Source: Acinetobacter sp. ANC 4169
Lineage (GTDB): Bacteria > Pseudomonadota > Gammaproteobacteria > Pseudomonadales > Moraxellaceae
Length of the DNA stretch: 64,000 nucleotides
Reading direction: 5' to 3'
Assembly (NCBI RefSeq): GCF_002135355.1
Contig: NZ_NEGE01000016.1
Span: forward strand, 1 to 64,000
The notes under the pieces are model-generated. The model made no database searches. It saw only the letters and a list, made by a program, of their open reading frames with translations, and was not told the origin of the DNA. How positions within the stretch are numbered: the first letter of the stretch is position 1; the number at the start of each line of letters is the position of its first letter. Positions 1-8,222 of this stretch are shown here, one piece after another. Made by a program: the position numbers and the translations under genes.

Positions 1-189
1 AATATGGGCATGGGTCGACAGGCACATCAGTTCAGCTTTTAAGCCCTGATTGATGCGATGTTGCCCTTCAATGCGTTGTATAAAGACCTGAGAATTCAGC
101 AATTCATTGGAAAACTGGATGTGCAGGGCGCGCTTTTGCAAACTCAAGCCCATACTGTCCATCAGCGTATGGATATTTTTAAACATCAT
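1..189 (-). CDS. vgrG: VgrG-type T6SS spike protein, N-terminal fragment
   Basis: Partial gene running off the left edge: 63 codons are visible, starting at ATG 189. A second ATG follows directly, so the true start could be one codon later. The visible protein includes IHIQFSNELLNSQVFIQRI and LKAELMCLSTHAHI, which match my memory of the N-terminal fold of Acinetobacter VgrG proteins, the spike at the tip of the type VI secretion tube. The C-terminal part, where an effector domain or adaptor site would be, is outside the window. No T6SS core gene is visible here, so this is probably an orphan vgrG island. It is transcribed divergently from the aminotransferase at 410. Confidence 0.75.
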   Translation of the reverse strand, partial: MMFKNIHTLMDSMGLSLQKRALHIQFSNELLNSQVFIQRIEGQHRINQGLKAELMCLSTHAHI

Positions 190-409
190 GATTTATTATT
201 TTTATAGGATTATTTTAATTTGAAACGCATTCTAGAAAATGTTGTTTTTTTAGTCCAGTAGGTTTTTTGTTAATTTTATCCATCGGTGCAATTCAGTTAA
301 ATGGATGAAATTAGATAAAAATGTGCAGAGATTAAGCCCATCCTTTTATTCTGCTGTGCTGCGCTTGCTGTTACACTGAAAAGCATAAGAATATTGAAGA
401 GTTCGGGTC
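190..409. promoter_or_regulatory. Divergent intergenic region between vgrG and aminotransferase
   Basis: 220 bp, AT-rich, between two divergent starts, so promoters for both genes must lie here. I see no convincing operator or terminator. The stretch at 305-345 contains AT-rich hexamers but no strong promoter pair. Confidence 0.4.
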
Positions 410-1564
410 ATGATTGACATTCATTCCAAACTACCGGCACAGGGTGTCACCATTTTCAGCGTGATGACTGCCATGGCACATCGCCTAAATGCCTTAAATC
501 TTTCCCAAGGTTTTCCCGACTTTGCCGCACCACCCGCGCTACTCAAAGCCTTAAGCCAGGCGACTCTAGATGGTTTTAACCAATATGCACCCAGTGATGG
601 TCTGATTTCACTGCGTGAACAGGTGGCCCAACAATTTTTAAAACGCGATCAATTGGTGATTGATCCACTGACTGAAATCACCATCACGCCTGGGGCCACG
701 ATTGCTATTTTTGTTGCCATTCAAGCGCTGATTCATGCCGGTGATGAAGTCATCATTTTCGATCCCTGCTATGACAGTTATGGGCCGAGCGTACAACTGG
801 TTGGTGGCAAAGCCATTCATATTGCTTTGACTGCACCACAATTTTCAGTGGACTGGAACCGGGTTAAAGATGCCATCAATGATAGAACCCGGATGATCAT
901 TGTGAATACGCCGCACAATCCAAGCGGTGCCATCTGGTCAGGTCAGGACTGGTTAAATTTAATTGAACTGATCCGGGATAAAAACATCGTTGTACTGTCA
1001 GATGAAGTCTATGAACATCTGGTTTACGATGGTCAAAAGCACTCTTCAGCGCTGTCTTTCCCTGAATTGCGCGATCGTAGCATTGTCGTCGGTTCATTTG
1101 GTAAAACCTTCCATGTTACCGGCTGGAAAACCGGTTACTGCATTGCCTCACCTGAACTGATGAAACTGTTTCGCCAGATTTACCAGTTTGTCAGTTTCTG
1201 CGGCGTAACACCGATCCAAATGGCCTTGGCCACTTTTATGCAGCAGCATCCTGAACATATTGAAGGACTTACAGAATTTTATCAGGAAAAGCGTGACCTG
1301 TTTAATTCAGGCCTGCGTAACTCGCGCTTTCATTTTACCCCTTCACAGGGCACCTATTTTCAAAACCTGAATTACAGTGCGATTCGTCCCGATCTGGATG
1401 ATGTCGAGATGTGTAAATTTCTGGCGGAACATCATGGCATTGTTGCCATTCCGGTTTCGGTTTTTTATCAACAAGCCCCGGAAAATTTACGTTTAATCCG
1501 TTTCTGTTTTGCTAAAAAAGATGAAACCCTAGAACAGGCCTCGGCCATTCTATCTGCAGTTTAA
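410..1564 (+). CDS. ybdL: PLP-dependent aminotransferase, YbdL/methionine aminotransferase type
   Basis: 384 aa, full length for a fold-type I class I/II aminotransferase. Visible landmarks: GFPDF near residue 35, TPGATIAI near 93-100 (cofactor phosphate region), VNTPHNPSG at 165-173, SDEVYE at 197-202, and SFGKTFHVTGWK at 229-240, where K232 is the expected Schiff-base lysine. The FHVTGWKTGYC segment is characteristic of the YbdL/kynurenine aminotransferase-like subgroup, which transaminates methionine and aromatic amino acids with 2-oxo acid acceptors. It is a single cytoplasmic gene, closed by a terminator overlapping its stop. Substrate preference is inferred from family membership only. 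Confidence 0.85.
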   Translation: MIDIHSKLPAQGVTIFSVMTAMAHRLNALNLSQGFPDFAAPPALLKALSQATLDGFNQYAPSDGLISLREQVAQQFLKRDQLVIDPLTEITITPGATIAIFVAIQALIHAGDEVIIFDPCYDSYGPSVQLVGGKAIHIALTAPQFSVDWNRVKDAINDRTRMIIVNTPHNPSGAIWSGQDWLNLIELIRDKNIVVLSDEVYEHLVYDGQKHSSALSFPELRDRSIVVGSFGKTFHVTGWKTGYCIASPELMKLFRQIYQFVSFCGVTPIQMALATFMQQHPEHIEGLTEFYQEKRDLFNSGLRNSRFHFTPSQGTYFQNLNYSAIRPDLDDVEMCKFLAEHHGIVAIPVSVFYQQAPENLRLIRFCFAKKDETLEQASAILSAV

Positions 1565-1620
1565 GTTCATGATTTATTCATGAACTTTAGCCTTAGTTAC
1601 CTAACAACTAAGGCTTTTTT
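1563..1620 (+). terminator. Double hairpin, second one a rho-independent terminator
   Basis: A perfect 10-bp inverted repeat (1563-1572 with 1578-1587) overlaps the aminotransferase stop codon. It is followed by a second perfect 10-bp stem, AGCCTTAGTT/AACTAAGGCT (1589-1598 with 1606-1615), ending in a T run to 1620. The second is a standard intrinsic terminator. Confidence 0.85.
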
Positions 1621-1684
1621 AAGCTAACTCGGATAGTGTGACTTTAAATCTGAAAATGATAAAAATATATTCACAGGACGTTCC

Positions 1685-3052
1685 ATGCCTCATCATCAAC
1701 CCCTGGTCAACCAGCAGAAATTATGGAAAACTTTTTTAATTTTCCTGTTGCCGTTGATTGCGACCAATATTCTGCAAAACCTGTCCGGAACGATTAACAC
1801 CATTTTTGTTGGACAAATGATGGGGGTCAATGCAATTGCAGCGGTGGCAGTATTCTTTCCGATTTTGTTCTGCCTGCTGGCTTTTGTGATTGGACTGTCC
1901 TCCGGTGCCACCGTATTGGTTGGACAGGCCTGGGGAGCACAAAATATTGAAAAAGTGCGCTGTGTGGTCGGTTCTACCCTGTTTATGACCTTAATCGGCG
2001 GCAGTGTCATCGCCCTGTTTGGCGTGCTTTTTTCCAGGCCTATTTTACTTGCCTTAGGGACTGATCCGGATGTCATGCATCTGTCGCTGCCTTATGTACA
2101 GTGGATGCTGGCCAGTAGTCCCTTACTATTTATTTATATTATTTACACCTCCATTTTACGTGGCGTCGGTGACAGTACCACACCACTGATTGTCTCAGGC
2201 ATGACTATTGTGATTGGTCTTTTCGTTACGCCTGTGCTGATTGCAGGTTATTTTGGCTTTCCGAAAATGGGCATTATTGCGCCGGCGATTGCTACCGCAA
2301 TCGGTTATCTGGCAGTACTGATCTTTTTGCCCATATATTTGAATAAAAAAGATCACCCGCTTAAGCTTGACCGTCATTTGCTTAGCCATATCCGCCATCA
2401 CCCTGAACTGAGTAAAATTATTCTGCGTTTGGGTATTCCTACTGGTGTGCAGATGGTGACAACCTCCGTTGCCGGCCTGGTCATTGTCGGGCTGGTCAAC
2501 CGTCATGGTTCACATGCAACCGCAGCCTATGGTGCAGTCAATCAGGTGCTGAATTACATTCAATTTCCAGCCCTGTCCATTTCGATTGCCGCTTCCATTT
2601 TTGCAGCCCAGGCCATTGGTGCCGGAAAATCGGATCTGCTCAATAAAGTTACCCGTACCGCACTGGGTATGAATATCGTTATCACCGGTGGATTGGTGGC
2701 TTTGGCTTATCTGTTTTCCAAATATCTGATGGCGTTGTTTATTACCGACCCAACAGTGGTTGTACTGGGGCAGCAATTATTGTTTATTGTACTGTGGTCA
2801 ATCCTGTTCTTTGGTGCCAGTGCCATTTTTGCTTCCATCATGCGTGCCAGCGGTACGGTCACGATCCCCATGCTGATTAATATCGGCGCAATTTTATTGA
2901 TTGAAGTGCCTTGTGCTTACCTGTTCAGTTACTGGTGGGGCTTGCAAGGCATTTGGTATGCCTATGCGCTGGCGTTTGTCTGCTTGTGTATTTTGCAGGC
3001 TGTTTATTATCAGTTGGTCTGGAAGAAAAAGACCGTAACTACCCTTATTTAA
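1685..3052 (+). CDS. MATE family multidrug efflux transporter
   Basis: 455 aa, typical MATE length, with about 12 hydrophobic segments in two similar halves. GQMMGVNAIAAVAVFFP near residue 42 and VGQAWGAQN near 78 in the first half are matched by AAQAIGAGKSDLL near 309 in the second, the usual MATE pseudo-symmetry. It should sit in the inner membrane and export organic cations in exchange for Na+ or H+. AGGACG lies about 8 bases before the ATG. It is separated from the aminotransferase by a terminator, so it is probably transcribed alone. Substrate cannot be read from sequence. Confidence 0.88.
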   Translation: MPHHQPLVNQQKLWKTFLIFLLPLIATNILQNLSGTINTIFVGQMMGVNAIAAVAVFFPILFCLLAFVIGLSSGATVLVGQAWGAQNIEKVRCVVGSTLFMTLIGGSVIALFGVLFSRPILLALGTDPDVMHLSLPYVQWMLASSPLLFIYIIYTSILRGVGDSTTPLIVSGMTIVIGLFVTPVLIAGYFGFPKMGIIAPAIATAIGYLAVLIFLPIYLNKKDHPLKLDRHLLSHIRHHPELSKIILRLGIPTGVQMVTTSVAGLVIVGLVNRHGSHATAAYGAVNQVLNYIQFPALSISIAASIFAAQAIGAGKSDLLNKVTRTALGMNIVITGGLVALAYLFSKYLMALFITDPTVVVLGQQLLFIVLWSILFFGASAIFASIMRASGTVTIPMLINIGAILLIEVPCAYLFSYWWGLQGIWYAYALAFVCLCILQAVYYQLVWKKKTVTTLI

Positions 3053-3084
3053 ACCGCTCACTGATTTAAAAAAGACCTACTGCA

Positions 3085-3160
3085 ATGCTTGAGAAATAGA
3101 ATCCTTTTCCTTATCCCATATAGGTGATAAGGATTTAATTTTATCGTATTTTTCAAGCAT
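3085..3160. repeat. Nested inverted repeat in intergenic region
   Basis: An outer pair of 14-base arms (3085-3098 and 3147-3160, one mismatch; ATGCTTGAGAAATA with TATTTTTCAAGCAT) encloses an inner perfect pair CCTTATC/GATAAGG (3109-3115 and 3126-3132). There is no T run directly after it, so it is not a standard terminator. It may be a long folded leader or a cruciform-forming repeat unit. Confidence 0.6.
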
Positions 3161-3166
3161 GTTTTT

Positions 3167-3207
3167 CCTTGTTATAAACCTGTTGAAAATGAATGATGAT
3201 AACAAGG
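3167..3207 (+). promoter_or_regulatory. Inverted repeat covering the leader of the monooxygenase gene
   Basis: Perfect 9-bp arms CCTTGTTAT (3167-3175) and ATAACAAGG (3199-3207) flank a 23-base loop. The right arm lies just before the ATG at 3215 and includes the purine-rich AAGG that would serve as ribosome binding site, so pairing could hide it. Operator function is an alternative reading. Confidence 0.45.
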
Positions 3208-3214
3208 GATCAGC

Positions 3215-4579
3215 ATGGCTAAACGACAAATTAAACTGGGTGCTTTTATTCCAACCACTTCACAGCATGCTGCAGGTTGGCGTCATCCACAGTCTCGTCC
3301 ACAAGATCATTTAAGTGTTGATTACGCCATAGAACTGGCAAAAACAGCCGAACAAGGCTTATTTGATGCCTACTTTCTGGCTGATGGCTTATCGGTGAAC
3401 TGGAGTCATGGTGCTTCCAAACACAAACAAAGTATCGGCTATAGCGACAAGGTGGTTGGCTTTGAACCGGTGACTTTATTTGCTGCTATTTCTGCCGTAA
3501 CCAAAAATATCGGTTTTATTGCTACAGCCTCCACTACCTATGAAGAACCTTACCTTTTGGCACGTAAATATGCCTCTTTAGATCATATTTCTAAAGGGCG
3601 TGCAGCGTGGAATGTCGTGACCACCATTTCGGCTGATACTGCGCGTAACTTTGGTTTTAGTGCACACCCGGATGCCAAAGTCCGTTATGAACGCGCGGAT
3701 GAATTTATTGAAGTGACGCAAAAACTTTGGGATTCCTGGGAAGATGATGCTTTCCTTTATGACAAGCACAGCGGTCAATTTTTTGATGCCAGCAAACAAC
3801 ACGAACCCTTGCATGCAGGTAAATATTTTCATGTGCAGGGTGCACTGAATGTGTCCCGTCCGCCGCAAGGTTATCCGGTGATTGTGCAAGCCGGTCAGTC
3901 TGAAGATGGTCGGGAACTGGCTGCAAAATATGCCGAAGTGATTTTCACTGCCCAGCAAGACCTGAGCGATGCCCAAGCCTTCTACCGCGATGTTAAATCC
4001 CGTTTAGCTAAATATGGCCGTCAGGCTGATGACCTGAAAGTGATGCCGGGCGTATCGGTTTTTGTCGCTAAGACTGAACAGGAAGCGCAAGAAAAATATG
4101 AATTGCTAAATAGCTTGATTCATCCTGATGTTGGTTTAGGCTTACTTTCTGGTTTGGCTGGTCATATTGATCTTTCAAAATTTGATCTGGATGCACCATT
4201 CCCTATAGAAGATATTGAGATCAAGTCTAGCCGTCAGCAAATGATGATTGAGATTGCCCAAAAGCATAATTTCACTATCCGACAACTATATGAATATATT
4301 GCCTCTGCACGCGGTCACTGGACGCTCATTGGTACGCCGGAACAAGTGGTAGATCAGTTGCAAAACTGGTTTGAAAATGCAGCAGCAGATGGTTTTAATG
4401 TATTACCACCTTCGACCCCGGCAGGCCTGAATGATTTTGTAGAATTTATTGTTCCTGAGCTGCAACGCCGTGGCCTGTTCCGTACCGAATATGAAGGCAC
4501 GACTTTGCGTGAAAACTTAGGTTTAAAACGCCCTGAAAACCAGTATGTACTGGCTCGACAACAAACGCAGGCATCATAA
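3215..4579 (+). CDS. LLM-class flavin-dependent monooxygenase (NtaA/SnaA/DszA type)
   Basis: 454 aa, the length of NtaA/SnaA/DszA-type bacterial luciferase-like monooxygenases, which use reduced FMN from a partner reductase to oxidise small molecules. Visible family segments: KLGAFIPTTSQHAAGWRHP at the N-terminus, YFLADGLSVNW near 51-61, GRAAWNVVTT near 128-137, RYERADEFIE near 158-167, and the late GTPEQVVDQLQNWF. It converges on a minus-strand sulfonate-type ABC operon, which suggests a role in desulfonation or oxidation of an organosulfur compound. No flavin reductase gene lies beside it. Substrate is unknown. Confidence 0.85.
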   Translation: MAKRQIKLGAFIPTTSQHAAGWRHPQSRPQDHLSVDYAIELAKTAEQGLFDAYFLADGLSVNWSHGASKHKQSIGYSDKVVGFEPVTLFAAISAVTKNIGFIATASTTYEEPYLLARKYASLDHISKGRAAWNVVTTISADTARNFGFSAHPDAKVRYERADEFIEVTQKLWDSWEDDAFLYDKHSGQFFDASKQHEPLHAGKYFHVQGALNVSRPPQGYPVIVQAGQSEDGRELAAKYAEVIFTAQQDLSDAQAFYRDVKSRLAKYGRQADDLKVMPGVSVFVAKTEQEAQEKYELLNSLIHPDVGLGLLSGLAGHIDLSKFDLDAPFPIEDIEIKSSRQQMMIEIAQKHNFTIRQLYEYIASARGHWTLIGTPEQVVDQLQNWFENAAADGFNVLPPSTPAGLNDFVEFIVPELQRRGLFRTEYEGTTLRENLGLKRPENQYVLARQQTQAS

Positions 4580-4592
4580 CAAGTATGAATAA

Positions 4593-4619
4593 AAAAAGCC
4601 TGCATGATGCGGGCTTTTT
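4593..4619. terminator. Bidirectional rho-independent terminator
   Basis: AAAAAGCCTGC / GCGGGCTTTTT with a 5-base loop forms an 11-bp stem with one wobble pair and T runs on both strands. It serves the convergent monooxygenase and ABC ATPase genes. Confidence 0.88.
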
Positions 4620-4648
4620 AATGGCTCATCTCAGTTTGATATATCGTA

Positions 4649-5461
4649 TTACCATGCCAGTTTAAACTGCTCCAGCTCATGTGGCAGGCTGTCCTGAACA
4701 TCCTGAAAGTCTTGCAAAATGTTATTTTTAATAGCAGCCAAACGGAAGTCTTCACGCTTGCGCGGACGCTCCAAATCGACATGTACAATACGCTTAATCC
4801 GCCCCGGATGCGGCTCCATGACCACCACCCGGTCACCGAGCAATACCGCTTCTTCCACATCATGAGTGACTAAAATGCTGGTGATTTTTTCAGTCTGCCA
4901 AATCCGCTGCAATTCCTGCTGCAGGTTGGCTCGGGTCAAGGCATCCAAAGCGCCGAATGGCTCATCCAGCAGTAAAATCTGCGGCCGATTCACGAGACTG
5001 CGCGCAATCGCGACGCGCTGGCTCATGCCGCCGGACAGCTGGCTGGGATAAGCCTTCTTAAAAGCGCTGAGCTGTACCAGTTCCAAATGATAATCGATCA
5101 ATTCCTGCTTTTCAGCTTTAGCCAGCGGACTCTTTTCCAGCGCCAGCGCAACGTTTTGCTCGACATTCAGCCACGGAAACAAGCGGTGATCCTGAAAGAC
5201 AATGCCGCGGTCTAGGCTGGTGCCTTTGACTGGCTGGCCATCAATCAAGATTTTGCCCTGAAATTCTGCATCCAGCCCCACCAGCAGGCGCAGCAGGGTT
5301 GATTTTCCGCAGCCACTGCTGCCGACAATACTGATAAATTCACCCGGATGGATATCTAAATTAATCTGTTCTAAGACTTTTAAGACCGTACCGTCTTTGG
5401 GAAAAGATTTGTCCAGATGCTGGATCTGCACTTGGCCGCTAATTTCAACTGCTTGATTCAT
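4649..5461 (-). CDS. Sulfonate/nitrate/taurine-type ABC transporter ATPase
   Basis: 270 aa. Walker A GSSGCGKST at 47-55, Q-loop near 90, signature LSGGMSQ at 142-148, Walker B ILLLDE at 162-167 and the switch histidine in VTHD at 198-201 are all present, so the ATPase looks intact. It resembles SsuB/TauB, the subunit that energises uptake of alkanesulfonates or taurine. It is the last gene of the minus-strand unit SBP-permease-permease-ATPase, starting 17 bp after the permease stop. SsuB versus TauB cannot be separated by reading alone. Confidence 0.9.
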   Translation of the reverse strand: MNQAVEISGQVQIQHLDKSFPKDGTVLKVLEQINLDIHPGEFISIVGSSGCGKSTLLRLLVGLDAEFQGKILIDGQPVKGTSLDRGIVFQDHRLFPWLNVEQNVALALEKSPLAKAEKQELIDYHLELVQLSAFKKAYPSQLSGGMSQRVAIARSLVNRPQILLLDEPFGALDALTRANLQQELQRIWQTEKITSILVTHDVEEAVLLGDRVVVMEPHPGRIKRIVHVDLERPRKREDFRLAAIKNNILQDFQDVQDSLPHELEQFKLAW

Positions 5462-5478
5462 GATTTATTCCTGTTTTT

Positions 5479-6240
5479 TTATTTATGTGTGCCCTGACGC
5501 CAGCGCAAGTTGTAATTTTCAAAATACTGCGCCGCTTTGGAAAACACCAAGCCGACAGCACCAATAATCACCATGCCGTAAATCACCACTTCCATCTGGA
5601 ACAGGTTCTGCCCGTCCAGAATCGGATTGACCACGCCCGGCGCCGCTACAAAGAAATACTCGGCGCCCACTGTCGCCACCCATGAAAATACTAAGGCGAT
5701 ATTCAAACCGGCAAAAATGCTCGGCGCAGCTGCCGGCAAAATCACTTTGAAAAAGCGTTGCAGGCGGCTGAGCTGGAAAATCTGCGCCACTTCTTTGACT
5801 TTCTCCGGCACATTCTTCACGCCGTCATAGGTATTAAAGAACACCGGATAGAACACCACCAAGGCGATAAAAATCACTTTGGATACTTCACCATTGCCAA
5901 ACCACATAATCATCAGCGGAATCCAAGCGAATACCGCCACATGCTTCACCGCATTCAATGTCGGTGCAAAAATCCGGTCGGCCCAGTGATTCAGTCCCAG
6001 CGCCAGCCCAGCCAAAGCACCCAGCCCTCCGCCAATCAAAAAACCGGAAGTATTGCGCAGCAGGCTGGACAGTACATTTTCATACAGCTCACCTTTCTGC
6101 ACTGCCTGTACCAGTTCTGCCCATACCGCTGATGGCGCCGGCAGCAGCGCCGCATCAATCCAATGCAAGGCCGTTACCGCATACCACAGTACCAACAACA
6201 CAACAGGAAGGACTGCACCTCGAAAATCATATTTTTTCAT
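5479..6240 (-). CDS. ABC transporter permease, SsuC/TauC type
   Basis: 253 aa with about six membrane segments. The EAA-like loop lies in the segment with NVPEKVKEVAQIFQ and RFFKVILPAAAPSIFAGL, roughly residues 128-165, which is where the ATPase docks. It pairs with the second permease encoded just upstream (15 bp apart) and with the downstream ATPase. Two distinct permease genes imply a heterodimeric channel, whereas classic SsuC forms a homodimer. Ligand is inferred from the binding protein type. Confidence 0.87.
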   Translation of the reverse strand: MKKYDFRGAVLPVVLLVLWYAVTALHWIDAALLPAPSAVWAELVQAVQKGELYENVLSSLLRNTSGFLIGGGLGALAGLALGLNHWADRIFAPTLNAVKHVAVFAWIPLMIMWFGNGEVSKVIFIALVVFYPVFFNTYDGVKNVPEKVKEVAQIFQLSRLQRFFKVILPAAAPSIFAGLNIALVFSWVATVGAEYFFVAAPGVVNPILDGQNLFQMEVVIYGMVIIGAVGLVFSKAAQYFENYNLRWRQGTHK

Positions 6241-6255
6241 GCTTCATTTCCCCGA

Positions 6256-7104
6256 TTATTTCGCCTGATTCCAGCCACTGAACTGTTTCTGCAGCAGGCG
6301 GATCAGCACATCAAAAACAAATCCGACCAGGCCAATCACAATGACCGTTGCCAGCACCACATCCAGCTGGAAAATCTGTCGGCCATAGACCATGACATAG
6401 CCAATGCCTTCACTGGAGGCCAGCAATTCCACCGCCACCAAAGCGCCCCAAGCGCTGGCCAAAGACAGGCGCAGCCCGCCAATGAAACTGAGAAAGGCGC
6501 CGGGCAAAACCAGGTTTTTAAATTTCGACCATGCACCCAATTGATAGACATCAGCGACTTCTGTCAGTTGCTGTGGAATATTGCGCACCCCTTTGAACAC
6601 ATTAATGGTCATCGGCACCAGCGCGGCTTTGGCAATCAGAATAATTTTCAGGGCTTCATCAATACCGACCAGCAAGATTAGCAGTGGAATCCAGCCCACC
6701 ACCGGCACCAAATTGATCACTTTAAAAGTCGGCCAAAGATACGCTTCCGCGCTGCGTGACAACCCCATGGTCAGCCCCAAAGCCAGCGCCAGGATGATGC
6801 CGGCTGAAAAACCGTAACCGATGCGGCTCAAGCTGACCCGCAGATTGCTCCACAGCTCACCGCTGCTGTATAAGTCTTTCAGGGCCGTCCAGACCAAGTC
6901 CGGCCCCGGCAGCAGCAGCGGATTGACCCAGTTGTGCAATGAGGCGATATGCCACAGATACAGTAGCGCTAGCGGAAAAATCAGGCCTGCAGCCCAGCGC
7001 AGCGCGCTGCTGTGTTTTAAAAAATGGCGCCAATCTTTGACCGCAGGCGTTACCGCCTGAGTCAAGCTATCCTTAGATGCATCCAATTCAATATGTTTGA
7101 GCAT
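6256..7104 (-). CDS. ABC transporter permease, SsuC/TauC type (second subunit)
   Basis: 282 aa from ATG 7104, chosen over GTG 7110 because GGGGGAG lies 5 bases before the ATG. A cytoplasmic N-terminus of about 40 residues precedes six membrane segments. The EAA-like loop contains NIPQQLTEVADVYQ and the KNLVLPGAFLSFIGGLRLSLASAW stretch, of which the first half marks the coupling site. It is about 25 bp downstream of the binding-protein gene. It is clearly related to the other permease but not a recent duplicate. Confidence 0.87.
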   Translation of the reverse strand: MLKHIELDASKDSLTQAVTPAVKDWRHFLKHSSALRWAAGLIFPLALLYLWHIASLHNWVNPLLLPGPDLVWTALKDLYSSGELWSNLRVSLSRIGYGFSAGIILALALGLTMGLSRSAEAYLWPTFKVINLVPVVGWIPLLILLVGIDEALKIILIAKAALVPMTINVFKGVRNIPQQLTEVADVYQLGAWSKFKNLVLPGAFLSFIGGLRLSLASAWGALVAVELLASSEGIGYVMVYGRQIFQLDVVLATVIVIGLVGFVFDVLIRLLQKQFSGWNQAK

Positions 7105-7131
7105 CGTCACTCCCCCTCAGCCGCTGCGGGC

Positions 7132-8178
7132 TTATTTGCCCCAGTAAGCTTGCAGATTCAGGCTTTTGACTGCGTTATTGACATATTTCGGCTCGACCCA
7201 TTGATCGACATCAATATTGCCGCGGATTAGCTTCAAGTCCTGTCCCGCTTTTAGTTTCTGCTTGATCAGGGAAATACTGGCCGCATCAAAAATGGGAGAG
7301 CTGTGGTTCTTCAAATCCACACCGTCATTGGCGCGGACAAAGGTGTTGTATGACAGCCCAGACTTCGACCAGATTTTAAACAGCGCTTCGCGGTTTTTCT
7401 GCTCAGATTCCCATGCCGCCTGTTTCACCAGCACATTCACCACGCGCTGCACCGTTTCCGGATATTTCTGTTCGAACTTAGAATTCACCAAGAGATAGCC
7501 TGAACTTTGCAGAGCAGTCGACTCTTTTTTCGAACTGTAGATAATCTTGGCCACGCCGCGGTCGACCACTGGAAACAAAGACTGGTTGCTGAAAATTGCA
7601 TCCAAGTCACCGCTGGCCAGCGCGGCATAACCGACCGGGCCATCGACATTGACAAAACGGAAGTCTTTTTCAGTGAAACCGTATTTTTTAATGATTTGAT
7701 ACAGTGCCAAGTGAATGCTGGTGCCGCGGTAGAAACCGATGCGCTTGCCTTTTAAATCGGCCCATGATTTGGCCGGTGAGCCCGGTGGTACAGCCAGATA
7801 GGTGTTGTCATGCGTGCCGCCTACCGCAATCAACTTGGTATCCAAACGGCTGGCTTTGCCGATCAGTGTGGGTAAATCACCCAGCCAGGTAATATCCACC
7901 AAGCCATTGGCATAGGATTCATTGATAGCGGGGCCTGCGCCTTTAAAATTGTTCCACTGCACCTTAATGCCGTCTTTTTGGAATTCTTTTTCCAGCAGGC
8001 CTAAGGTTTGCGTGGTTGCATAGTAGCTGCCATAGCCGACGGGGCGGTTGCCGGTGCCGACATAGGGCGAAGCCAAGCGGATTACGGACGGTTTCGCCTC
8101 TGCAAAGGCCTGTACTGCCGGCACAAGAGTGGATACAGCGATCACGCTGCTGAATAAAATTTTAGTCCATCTAGACAT
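7132..8178 (-). CDS. Aliphatic sulfonate-type ABC substrate-binding protein
   Basis: 348 aa from ATG 8178, preferred over the ATG at 8205 because AGAGGTAA sits just before it. The N-terminus MSRWTKILFSSVIAVSTL followed by VPAVQAFA is a Sec signal peptide with cleavage near residue 27. The mature part has the SsuA/TauA pattern: RLASPYVGTGNRP, the loop ITWLGDLPTLIGKAS, and GKRIGFYRGTSIHLALYQ. It should deliver a sulfonate or similar anion to the two permeases. It follows the porin gene by 44 bp, fitting one transcript from porin to ATPase. Confidence 0.88.
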   Translation of the reverse strand: MSRWTKILFSSVIAVSTLVPAVQAFAEAKPSVIRLASPYVGTGNRPVGYGSYYATTQTLGLLEKEFQKDGIKVQWNNFKGAGPAINESYANGLVDITWLGDLPTLIGKASRLDTKLIAVGGTHDNTYLAVPPGSPAKSWADLKGKRIGFYRGTSIHLALYQIIKKYGFTEKDFRFVNVDGPVGYAALASGDLDAIFSNQSLFPVVDRGVAKIIYSSKKESTALQSSGYLLVNSKFEQKYPETVQRVVNVLVKQAAWESEQKNREALFKIWSKSGLSYNTFVRANDGVDLKNHSSPIFDAASISLIKQKLKAGQDLKLIRGNIDVDQWVEPKYVNNAVKSLNLQAYWGK

Positions 8179-8222
8179 TCGGTTTACCTCTGCATTTATG
8201 TACATTTATATAATTAGGGGGC

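Noticed and set aside
3578..3976. Long antisense open frame within the monooxygenase gene
   Set aside because: Shadow of a strong coding gene; no start signal or family features.
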